The notes under the pieces were generated by a model. That model ran no database searches, was not told the DNA's origin, and saw only the letters and a program-made list of their open reading frames with translations. From NCBI GenBank assembly GCA_000149265.1, contig CH003110.1, forward strand, positions 112,699-176,698: 64,000 bases of DNA, written 5' to 3'. The position numbers and the translations under genes were made by a program. Of the stretch, positions 37,017-47,479 are shown piece by piece (the stretch's first letter is position 1; each line of letters opens with the position of its first letter). This DNA comes from Ciona savignyi (taxonomy: Eukaryota; Chordata; Ascidiacea; Phlebobranchia; Cionidae).

Positions 37017-37505
37017 GTACGGTGTGGCCAAATGGTTAACGCGACCGAACATATACCGACTCTTATACAGAAAAAAACGGTCCTTGTGACGAGCCCATCA
37101 TGGGTTCGAAACTCGGCTCGGTTAAAAAAATAGGTTGTTGGTACCGTTGGGTGGTCGAATGGTTAACGCGACCGATACATATGCCGATTCTTATACAAAA
37201 AAACGGTCCTCGTGACTAGCCCATCATGGGTTCGAAACTTGGCTCGGTTAAAAAAAAGAAAAAAAATTGGTTGTTGTTGTACGGTCGTGTGGCCAAATGA
37301 TTAACGCGCCCGATACATATAATTAACTGTAAACAAAAAAGGTTTTATGGACGAGCCCATCACGGGTTTAAAACCGACCTTGGTAAAAAAAAGAAAAAAA
37401 GAGAGGTTTTGTTGTACGTTCTTGTGGCCAAATGGTTTATGTTACCGATATATATACCAACTATATATAAACGGCCTTAGGGTCGCCCATCACCTTATCC
37501 CGAAA
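37017..37505 (+). repeat. Tandem array of tRNA-Ser-like repeats, about 4-5 units
   Basis: Units begin near 37033, 37147, 37277 and 37413, each preceded by a GAGGTTGTTG-like flank and ending in GGGTTCGAAACTTGGCTCGG plus poly-A. The last units are the most decayed. The array lies between the two convergent sulfotransferase genes. Confidence 0.85.
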
Positions 37506-37639
37506 AAAGAGAGGTTGTGTTTTGTTAAGCTAAGTTTTATATTATATTTTGTTTAAATCTTAAGCTATATATTTTTCTAATGAATTTTAGTTAAAAAAAA
37601 TTAAACACACACGAACTATAGTCAGAACTTCATTGCAGA

Positions 37640-37830
37640 CGATACTGGCTTATATCTTTGAAATAATGAGTTCCACCAAATTAAGGAAACATATAAATCA
37701 TATACAACACACTGCAATAGCTCAGGTTGTTTACCCGACGGTGGGCGCTGGGTGATCTAACGATTATGTGCCAAACGCCACTTAAGTTTATTCAATGGGA
37801 TTAACATAAATATCGTATCTTATCTTAGAG
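37640..37830 (+). repeat. tRNA-derived SINE, 3' part
   Basis: Plus-strand body and tail (GAGTTCCACCAAATTAAGG ... ATCGTATCTTATC) between the sulfotransferase stop codons. Confidence 0.65.
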
Positions 37831-37929
37831 AAAATTAATCGTATCGTGCCTATTTGCCCTTATGCATATATTGTACCAGTAAACGCTCCAATTTTGTATG
37901 TGTTAAAATATATTGCACATCAAGACTGT

Positions 37930-40900
37930 CTATGCCGAAAATATAAACTTGAATTCCATTCCCTTTGTCTTTTCTTCCACCAATTTATCCATTTCCTCCG
38001 ACTGAGCAACGGTAAAATGGTTCTTCCAGTCCCCTATAATACCTGCGGGGTTGAAAAGTGATAAGATGATAATGATTCGTGGTAAGCGGATAAGAAGCCA
38101 CATCGCTCAGCCAGGTCTAGACCAAGTTTCGAACGCATAATGTACTAGTCATTATAGCCTTTTATTATAGAATTCGGTATCTTTATTGATCCCGTTAAAC
38201 ATTTAGTGACACGTTTTTTAACGGCAAAAGTGTCGAACCCATGCCTGACTCATTGCTAACGCGACCGATACTTATACCGACTTCCATGCAAAAACGGTCC
38301 TAGTGACGAGCCCATCATGGGTTCGAAAATTGGCTCGGTAAAAAAATAGCAACGGCTTAAATACAAATAATACACTGTAGGTGATTTGACGATTGCTTGG
38401 GTGTTATCCACTACCATGCTTAAATAAATTAATTTACCTTTTCTAATCAGGTTTGTTTTCTTTCTGAGGCTGTTTATCTCTTCAGTACCGTCCTCTTGTT
38501 GTTTTTTCATTGATGAAAATGAAGTATCTTCTACAACTCGGGTTATTTCTTCGTCACTTTTCTTTAACCCGAGATGATTAGAAAGCTTTCGAATCTCCTT
38601 TTCTGGATTCTAATAATTTAAATTTCACGGTTTTTTTAAACCACAAATTAATTCTGTACAAGTTACGTACCAACTTCATCTCTTCATAACACAACAGTAA
38701 TATCTGCTCCTTGTTGCGTAGCTTATACCAGCCCAAGAAATGATCTAAATACGTCTCACCCGGACGACAAAAGCATTTTGTTGGCCCTGCGAACATTTAG
38801 TATCTAATAGGATGGGAAAATCAAGGAGCGTTAACACATGAGCAATCGTCAGATCACCTCGCGCCCACCCGTCGGGTTACCGGAGCTATTGCAGTGTGTA
38901 ATATATAATTGAGACAACTCTTGAATTTGGTGCAACCCATTAAATCGCTGTTAATGAATTGCAATCAGTTAAATTAATATATGTTGTTACACAATGTCCA
39001 CTGATAAAGCAGGAGACTTCCTCTCTATGAGAACATAATTGTTGAACCATTAGTATGAAAGCTGTATTGACTTAGCTGTGGATATAATTTGTCTAAAATG
39101 TTCGAGGTTATACAGCCAAACAATCCCTACCATGGTATAAATGAACCAATTACACACTATATTAGCTACAGAAACCCAACTGTGGGCATCAGGTGTCTTA
39201 CGATGCCCGTGGATAAACCCTGACTTCCCACCAGTGATGGAATTCAAGAGGTTCGCATGGGTTCGGTCGAACCCGTTTTTAAAACGTCGGGATAATCACC
39301 GATCCGATTCTTGTTTTTTTACAGACATTAGACCTTTTAGGGAACCTGATGCTAGTAGGTATAATACAAAAGAGAACCTGTTCTTAAAATTTGGAATCCC
39401 ATCACTGCTTCCTACCCATGAGGTAATTAATGAACCAACCATCCACATACTGTAATACCTCCAACAACCTGACTATTGACATAAGGTGTTTTTCGCTACC
39501 CGTAGATTAAGCCTGGGTTCCCACTTATGAGGATATAAATGAAACAACCATTCGCATACACCGTGTTTATAGGTGTATTTGATTCTTTTATCAATAAAAA
39601 TTAAGCTCTAAAGAACGACTCAATCATAAACAACACAATTCAAGAGCTACAGTAACCCAACGGTGGCCGTGAGGTGAACTGATAATTGCCCGTGTGTTAA
39701 ATTTCCATTGCGTTTTCCCATTCACAGATTTAAATATGAATATCCTAATCCGATTATTTTATAAATGAAAATCAAAAGCACCTCTCATAAACAGCTTCAC
39801 GTAGTTATTCCAACTATCAACGCGATATTCTGGTGGGAACACTTGAAGTTGGAAATAATAGAGTGAGACGGCGACGTCTTTTGGATTTCGGTACATTCCC
39901 ACTATCTATGTACGAAATGAAATTTCATTGTAAGGAAATGCTGATTGCTTATTATCTAAGCAAAATATATTGATGATATAGAAGAATCTGACTAAGACTG
40001 TACAAATTTGTGGTGTCCTTCTGATTAACTTATAGGAGGTATCTACTCTCTATAGTCAAATCGCCCAGTCTTTTTTTTATTTACCAATGGATAATTATTT
40101 CCGTCGTATTCCACATACTGCAAAGGATCCAGTAACTAACGATATTCGGAATACAAACTAAAACACGCTCTTTGTTGAACTCTTGCTGGGGATGAATACG
40201 AGTATCATAATCTATAAGTTTTAAAATGTTAGAGAGATTAAATATGACCTCTAATTATTTGCAATGAAGACAAAGAAGATATGTTTGACCAAACAATATG
40301 AAACGCGTATTAAGCACTAAGCCATGCAGAAGAACCGATCTCACCGATTTATAGTAATTGAAAAACCGATTGTCCGGCCGGTTAGTCTGGCGGTTTAGTG
40401 CGAAGCCTTTCAACCGAAAGGTTGCAGGTTCTGAACTGGCCTCTAGCTAGTCGGTTATGTCCTTATTGGGCAAGGCACTTAAAGAACATTGCCTGAACCC
40501 AGCGGATTAATGGGTTCTACCAAAGTGGAAGGAACGTGTAAATTATACACAACACACTGCAATATAGCTCTGTAATCCGACTGTGGGCGCGAGGTGATCT
40601 GACGATTGTCCGTGTGTTAACCCCCTTGGTTTTCCCATTTACGGGGATAAACATGAATGTCCAATCCAAAAAAGCAAACATAACGCTTTATTTTAACGAC
40701 GATAAAATAACGCTTCATTTGTTGTTTCTTCAAGCAGAATCTAATCGATTTCTAAGAGAACTCATATTCAATATGGCCAGGAAATTGGTGGCTTTCGAAA
40801 AAATATACTACCCACCTTTATTTTTTGTTTTAAATATTTTTCAATGTTAACATTGAAATGGGGCTGATGAGTCATCAGAAGTCTTGGCGATGGTACTTGG

Positions 40901-42563
40901 TCCAACAGTTCATATTTCTTTTCTGAATAGAAAGTTAAGTCATGTCTGATTAACTACATACTGTAATATCTCCAGAAACTTGACTGTGGGCAAGAGGTGT
41001 ATTACTGTGCACCTGAGCAAGCCACTTACATTGCTTCAACCAAATGGTGTCTAATGAGTCGTCAAAATTGAAAGTCTTGTCTGATTATCCACATACTGTA
41101 ATATCTTTAGTAACTCGACTATGGGCAAGAGGTGTATTACTATGCACCTGAGCAAGCCACATTACATTGCTCCAACCCAGTGGTATTTAATGATTCGTCC
41201 AAATTAAAAGTCATGTCTGAATATCCACATGCTGTAATATCTCCAGCAATGATGAAATGTAGAGATTAAATCGTTTGTCAACAATCATATACAGAACACC
41301 AATACCGACAAATACTTTAATGACTTTTAAATATTATAGAGCATACCAGGTCCAGCCGCTAATGGAGACAGCGCCCATGCTTGCTTATAAAAGTCAATCT
41401 TCTCTGTGTTAAGCATAAGTTTCATTACAATATCAATGCACCAATTCGTACCTGAACATTAAAAAAGAAATAAGTTAAGGAGGTAGGAATTGAGTCACTA
41501 TTAATCTTTAATGTACGGCCGGTTAGTCTGTCGGTTAGGTGCGTCGCCTTTCAATCGAAATGTTGTAGGTGCGAAACTGGTCGCTAGATAGTCGGTTGTG
41601 TCCTTGGGCACTTTACAGATATTGCCTGAACCCCGCGGATTAATGGGTTCTACCAAATTGAAGGAACGTGTCCATCATACACAACACACTGCAAAAGCTC
41701 CAGTAACCCGACGGTGATCTGACAATTGCCCGTGTGTTAACTCCCTTGACTTTCCTATCCGCGGGGATAAACAGGAATATCCTATCCTATCCTAATCAAA
41801 TGCCGCCATGAGGGTGTTTAAATGAGTTATTTGCCGAGTAACAATATGACAGCTTTCATAATGATGATTTTTTTTAAAGCAAAAGATCAAGGATTCACAA
41901 TAATGTTTCCTTTGTAGCTGTAGAATGACTTAAACGGAATATGCTACAAGGGTATTTTAACGTTACTAATTTTATCGTTCTATCCTATTAGAATATTAAA
42001 ATTTGTTAGACTTTCCGTGCGGGTATTCCAAGTGATGCGGCTTTTGGTAATGTCACTTTGCATTGCTAAGATAAGGGACATTTTTTGCGAAAACAAGCTC
42101 AGGAAGTAAGTAGACTTTTATTTACCCCAATCGGGCCTGACTCCACATTCCCTAATTCCATTAGGAACGTTTTATTTTTAATTTAGTGCATCCGTCATTT
42201 TCCTTTGGACTCGATATCAAAATGAACTTAAGTTCGAGATTCAAAATCTTGGTCGGTGTTTGGTTTATATAGGCCGCGGTAACATTTCGACTACGCCCTT
42301 TTTTGCGTCCAGAAAAATTCGGCACATATTTGTTTTGTAATTTATTTTGCTCAATGGTGGATAAAACGCTGCAGTATTAAAACAGATGCGTTGTCTCCCG
42401 GGCATCGCCCCAAAGATGTTATCAAGTAAATTACACAGTTTTACTTATTTTCAAGAATTATATCAAGATATGAATATCTGTCTTAAAGTTTTGTCTTCTT
42501 TAAATTTTGTTTGCTTAATATTGTTTTTTTGCTTAGGTTTGGCGGCCGCGTCCGCTATATTTA

Positions 42564-42604
<41 letters not shown>

Positions 42605-45127
42605 TGTATATTGCTTTTTTAAATGACGTGTTTTAACTACTCGTTTTGACGTCTTTTCCTGTTCCTGTGTCGTGATTTGATTCGTTTGCCATTTTTTAAT
42701 ACTGGGGCAAAAAAATAATAAACTAAATGCATGAACTAGATTGCTAAATGCACTAAATGCATAAACTAGATTTAAAACCACGGGAGAATTCTTGATACTT
42801 AACTTGATTGCAATCTTATTTCAATGTACACTGATATTGGATCAAGATATGCATGAATTGGAATGCTGTTTTATAGCCTCGGGGAAATTCCCTGTAATCT
42901 ACAATACCGTAAGATGCTTGTCTGCTAACCAAAGATGTTATAAAATCTCGGAAATTAGCCCAAAAATTTCAAGTTCTCAAAACCCAAGCCTTTTTATACT
43001 AAATGTACATAATATCGTTACAAAGGTTATACCACAAAGTAAATTGTCGTCTGGTTACTGATTGATTGATAGTGTAGTGTCGCACATGAAATTACTTTTA
43101 AAGATTACAAGGTGATGATAAAGATAAAAACGACTTTGTGTGTGTTACTGAGCATGTTCAGAAAAAGTTATTTGCCGCGCGGCGACTATTCTGCATTTTC
43201 TAACTGATTATTGTTAATACACCGGTTAGTATAGTTGATTCAAATCTCGGATGTCGGCCGAAAGGTTGTTGGTTAAAATATTGCAATACAGCCTGCAGCT
43301 GGTCGATAGTGTCATTGTATCAACACACTTAGAGGACATCGTCTGATGCTAGTAAAATGGTTAAACTACGTGGTTTGGAATTTTGTTTTTTTTCAGGCTC
43401 ATTTTTGATCCCAAGATGGGTTCGTCAGTCCTTTTTTATATATATATATATATTTGGTATATAAATCGGTCGCGTTAAGTGGCTTGAAACCTAACTTTTT
43501 ATTTACCGATTCAAGTTTCGAACCCATGATCGGCTCGTCACTAGGCCCGTTTTTTTTTTAAAAAGAGTCGGTATATGTATCGGTCGCGTTAACCATTCGG
43601 GCACACGGCACGTACAATCCTTACGGTGGAATCCTTTTTTTTTTTTTTTTTTTATCGAGCCAAGTTTCGAACCCATAATGTGATCGTTACTCGGACCGTT
43701 TTTGTATTGTAGTCGGTATATGTATCGGTCGCGTTAACCATTTGGCCACACGACCCCGTACTCAGTTCAAACTCTTACCGCATTTGGGGAATGTGGCAAT
43801 AAGAACATCGCCCTCTCGTGGTAGCCACTTTTCGTAGGAATACTTGGCAAAATAGGGTTTGAATATAGTCGGCATCTGCACCCCGTTGTAGTCTTTCATT
43901 TCTGTAAGAAGGAAATAAAGAAAACAATAATATTGGTACAGAAATTCTGAGTTGGACCACTAGATCTAACTTTAACTTACCATTTTAATCAATTTCACCA
44001 TCATTTTTCCTATTCATTATTTCATTGAATTGAATTTATTAATCTATAAAACTTAAGTAGATTGGTGTGCTATGTCAAGCTGAATTTCCTTTTCTGATTT
44101 TAGTGTTTAACTTTAATTGGTTTTTTTTAAACACCATACCGATCTTTAATATTTCAATTTACATGCTCCTTGAATGGGAATGCATATGACTTAAGTTTGT
44201 AGCCCTTTAGATCCCTTTAGAATCCAAACAAAATATAACTTAACAAAATATTCGCACAACAGTAAAATTAAAAAAAGTGGATTTCTCTCAAAGCCGCACA
44301 GACATTTTGTTATTTTGTCTAAATGCACATTAGCAACGCTAATAATATGCAAATGTAAGAATACACCCCACTAAAATATTTAATTGCGAAAACCGTTTCA
44401 CCAATGTTGAAAATGCAACAGTAATCGCCAACTATATACTGGTATACTGGTGGAAAGCTTTTCACCGGGCGATGTTTTTACAAAAAACATAACTTGCGTT
44501 CGTTTCTGTCGGATTAGGATTTCTTAAAACTTGAACAAGCGTAGTTTATGTCGGCTATATATGTACAGAAAACAAACCAATCTAGCGATGTTATTATTGT
44601 TAGATATTTTAGGTTGAAGCGGCATCTTCTTTAATTCGCAGTACGGTGAATGTCAGGTTGCGTATCAAACGAGCTAAATAGAGCATAAATGAAGCAATGT
44701 GGATACGGTCTTAGGTAACCACAGTGCGGTAACGGTGCGGTAAGAATGGAAACAGTGTATATATATTCGTGACTACAAATTAACTTAAATATTTAAAAGC
44801 ATGGCAATGTAAACAGCGCAAAACTTGGAGCTTTGATAAAATACCCAATATGGGAATATGCATTACAGAGCTAAACTTGATCTTTTATAAGTCTGTCGGC
44901 TTTCATGGCAGTACGATTTATTTCACTAAAAAAACTTTACTAAGCCTTGGCTGAACCAGGATTAATAGATTCATCAAACTAGATTTCACTATTTGCTATC
45001 AACTAATTAAGTTACTCGTATACTAAAAATTTAAAGCATGCAAAATCTTACCATCATCTTTTTCGTGTTTTGTAGGTAAAGGAACAAACTCTTTGGTATA
45101 TTCTTCTAACAACTTAGTATAATCCAT
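37930..45127 (-). CDS. Cytosolic sulfotransferase 2 (311 aa, 8 coding exons)
   Basis: Minus-strand exons: 45127-45052, 43901-43779, 41451-41347, 40922-40816, 39905-39782, 38786-38671, 38609-38438 and 38042-37930, all in phase. Exon structure and phases match sulfotransferase 1 exactly. It has the same PAPS motifs: TFPKCGTNW, MTHQP with the catalytic histidine, YRNPKDVAVS and GIIGDWKNHFT. Exons 2, 6 and 8 differ from the paralogue by 1-3 residues each, while exon 3 and parts of exons 1 and 5, which help line the acceptor pocket, are clearly divergent. This suggests a different substrate range. As in the paralogue, the residue before THxP is not Lys (here Met). No breaks are seen; it appears functional. 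No convincing promoter was found upstream of 45127. Confidence 0.95.
38255..38345 (+). repeat. tRNA-Ser-like repeat in sulfotransferase 2 intron 7
   Basis: One unit (CTAACGCGACCGATACTTAT ... GGGTTCGAAAATTGGCTCGG). It is antisense to the gene, as is the copy in intron 7 of sulfotransferase 1. Confidence 0.75.
38805..38950 (-). repeat. SINE fragment
   Basis: Minus-strand tail and body beginning about 20 bp upstream of the sulfotransferase 2 exon 6 acceptor (GATGGGAAAATCAAGGAGCG to CCATTAAATCGCTG). Confidence 0.65.
39140..39760. repeat. Mixed repeats in sulfotransferase 2 intron 5
   Basis: Units of the 100-110 bp family lie at about 39140-39245 and 39430-39560, followed by a plus-strand SINE body and tail at 39620-39760. 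Confidence 0.65.
40376..40664 (+). repeat. tRNA-derived SINE, full length
   Basis: Head GGCCGGTTAGTCTGGCGG, body GGGTTCTACCAAAGTGGAAGG and 3' end GGGGATAAACATGAATGTCC. It lies in the sulfotransferase 2 intron between exons 4 and 5, antisense to the gene. Confidence 0.85.
40930..41255. repeat. Three units of the variant 100-110 bp repeat
   Basis: Three units of about 120 bp (AGGTGTATTACTGTGCACC, GTCATGTCTGATTATCCACA) fill most of the sulfotransferase 2 intron between exons 3 and 4. Confidence 0.8.
41515..41797 (+). repeat. tRNA-derived SINE, full length
   Basis: Head GGCCGGTTAGTCTGTCGG and tail ATATCCTATCCTATCCTAA. A small internal deletion removes part of the GGGCGCGAGG segment. It lies between exons 2 and 3 of sulfotransferase 2. 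Confidence 0.85.
42495..42735 (+). repeat. NotI-site-bearing repeat with internal (TA)n
   Basis: Contains GCGGCCGC (42542-42549) followed by a (TA)n microsatellite at about 42567-42604, then the GTTTTAACTACTCGTTTTG and TTTTTTAATACTGGGG blocks shared with 23705-23905. An open frame through the (TA)n tract is an artefact. Confidence 0.8.
43430..43765 (-). repeat. Tandem tRNA-Ser-like repeats in sulfotransferase 2
   Basis: About three minus-strand units (CAAGTTTCGAACCCATGATC, GGTATATGTATCGGTCGCGT). The array ends about 20 bp from the exon 2 donor, on the same side, spacing and orientation relative to the gene as the array in sulfotransferase 1. A (TA)n run is at 43436-43455. Confidence 0.85.
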
Positions 45128-47384
45128 ATTTCGCTTGTCTAGATTCTGTATAGGACGAGTTTTAACTGACGTATCAATCAAAGTAAATATAATCCGTGCT
45201 AGGTAAGTATTTTCACACAATGTATAGTGGTATTTTACGCAATGTAGTGGCCTTAAGGCCTATGCTTCCTGCTTACACTACTTTATACGTACTATTCTGC
45301 TTATCACTGGAACGAACTGGCAGTTCAGGCAACGACACGCAGACAGGAAACAAACTCGTGAACAAATATGTGTATTGGCTTTTTGTTCTGCAAAGCACCC
45401 GAGCGAAGAAAAGGCCAAGTTCAGTAGAAAAAAGGCAAACTAATCTACCCGCATAGCTAGCTAAATGCTTTTTACATCGAATTTTAACCGAAACATTGTT
45501 TAATTGAAACCACTCACAGACTTGGTCGGGCAAAGTTGTGAACAGTTCTACATTTTGTCGTAACAAAATTACAATGACTGATGGAATCGTTTTGGTGTGC
45601 TTTGGAGGTTTACAACAGCACGGTCTCCGACTGGGTTTTGCAAGCTAGATGTACAGCGTGTTGCATACAGCAAATTTGCCACAAAAGTCTGGCATTATAA
45701 TGGGTACCACTATAAATTTTGTAAACAAAGTTAACGGGATATAGGACAACATAATGTCCATTGTAATATAGTACGACATAATCAACTTTGTCATATAGGA
45801 AACCATAATCTCCATTGTCACATAGAACGACATAATCTACATTATTAAACTGACAATGTATTTAGAGAATGTCTGTGTGGTTTTAAGGTACCGCTGCGCA
45901 CAGATTAGTAGTTGGAAATGTATATACAGAAATTATTAGGCCTAGCAGTAGTGTACTTTTGTGTATACATTTCTGGGTTTGACTTTTTTCAAGTTTCTTA
46001 AACAGGTCGTTAAAAGGTTTCTAAACGTTCAAAAAGTTTTAAAGGTTTTCTAACAGACGTAGTATCGAATATCCCATTATGGGGCGCGGGGATTGGACGA
46101 AGATATGTTTCTGAATTATGATTGTGACAGGCATGCCATATTGCACTGACATCTCCAACAGGAGTCGACAAATCAGATTAAAACTTTAGGAATTGTTACA
46201 TAACATGACCCATACATGTAAAAACAGAAACGTTTTTTTTAAACCCACGGGAATTCCCTGAAACCATGAAAAACTAATTCGGACTCGCTTGAAAAGAAGG
46301 TTTAATTTTAAACATTTGTGGTAAAATGTCCGTATATTTAAGACTTTTATTCTTTTTTTTAACTACACCTGGAAAAGAAGTTTGGTTTGATAACTATTGG
46401 ACCCATGCGTTTATGCTTGCAGAAACAAACTACATATTCTGTGTATAAAATACAAATTGTGGTTAGGGACCCTGTAGCATGAATATTTGGCATACAACAT
46501 GTCTTTTACAAATAGTGGTGGTTAAACATGTGGTTGTCACTCTCTATTTATATTAGCTATCTACTAAAGGCAAAGCGTGACTGAAAAGGATTGCAAATAA
46601 TATTTCTACGCTTTCTTGTTTTATGAACCAAAATATCTCCGCTGTCACAATAATTAGCGCGATCGATTTATGCACTGATCGCCATATAAAAAGCACTTAA
46701 GAACAAACCTAGTCAGGGTACAAGTAGAATAACGTATTGTACTAAAACTGAAAAATACGTCTTAATCATACACATCACACTACAATAGCTCTGGTAACCC
46801 GGCGGTGGGCGCAAGGTTTTGCCGATTGCCTGTGTGAGAACGCTCTTGTGTTTTACCATTAAGGGGGAGAAACACCAATCTCTCAGCACTTTCTATCTGA
46901 CTTAAACAAATGTCTATTTTGCACACCTAATCAACATGTATCGTGTTTAAACATACATCAGTGTTTTCATGTTGTTTTATTTACAAACATTAACAAAATC
47001 AGAAAGTAAAAACAAGTAAAATGTAAACAGAGTGCATGGTGTAGCCTGTCGCACCAGAAGTTTAATTTGCAAACGGATCCATCAAAGAAGAAATTGAACA
47101 CCTTAAAATCCGATTTTTAAGTGAAAGTTAAAGCATAATTTAAAAACCGATGTAGCCAGCCCACTATACAGTCGGTCGCAGTAAAAAATCTATATGGTAA
47201 GAGGGATTAGCCCCCTATATGTAAGTCAACACGATTTCATGAATACTGACATGTATTCCTAGGATACTGAAACCAATTTATTTTAGCGACTTTACATTGG
47301 GGAGTCTTACATCCTATACAAGGTTAACAACAGTTGTTAAAGACCAATCCACATTTAAGAAACAAGACCAAAGTACGAGGTATG
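45128..47384. other. Intergenic between sulfotransferase 2 and the CRAL-TRIO gene
   Basis: The stretch 45190-45660 is non-repetitive with open frames on both strands (up to 97 codons on the minus strand), but lacks any motif or splice structure I can support. A plus-strand SINE remnant is at 46690-46880. Any sulfotransferase 2 promoter should lie in the first kilobase. Confidence 0.45.
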
Positions 47385-47450
47385 GGTCATGTGACCGCGC
47401 AAAGTGACGGAAGCGTATCACGTGGTCATATGACCGAACTCCGTCACGTG
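47385..47450. promoter_or_regulatory. Cluster of E-box/M-box palindromes
   Basis: Within 66 bp: GGTCATGTGACC (47385-47396), CACGTG (47419-47424), the perfect 12-bp palindrome GGTCATATGACC (47424-47435) and CACGTG inside TCACGTGA (47445-47450). These match binding cores of bHLH-ZIP factors (MITF/TFE, USF, MYC type). The cluster is 30 bp past the stop codon of the CRAL-TRIO gene and about 2.3 kb upstream of sulfotransferase 2. Which gene it would serve is unknown. Confidence 0.45.
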
Positions 47451-47479
47451 AAACCTTAAATCTCACTGATTACATATTT

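Noticed and set aside
42386-42781. Small ORFs through the (TA)n tract
   Set aside because: They span a (TA)n microsatellite and a dispersed NotI-bearing repeat, and exist on both strands.
45190-45660. Coding region on either strand (97-codon minus and 86-codon plus frames)
   Set aside because: Both strands are open at once, with no domain motif or convincing splice site, and the peptides have no coherent composition. It could be 5' sequence of sulfotransferase 2 but is not supported as coding.
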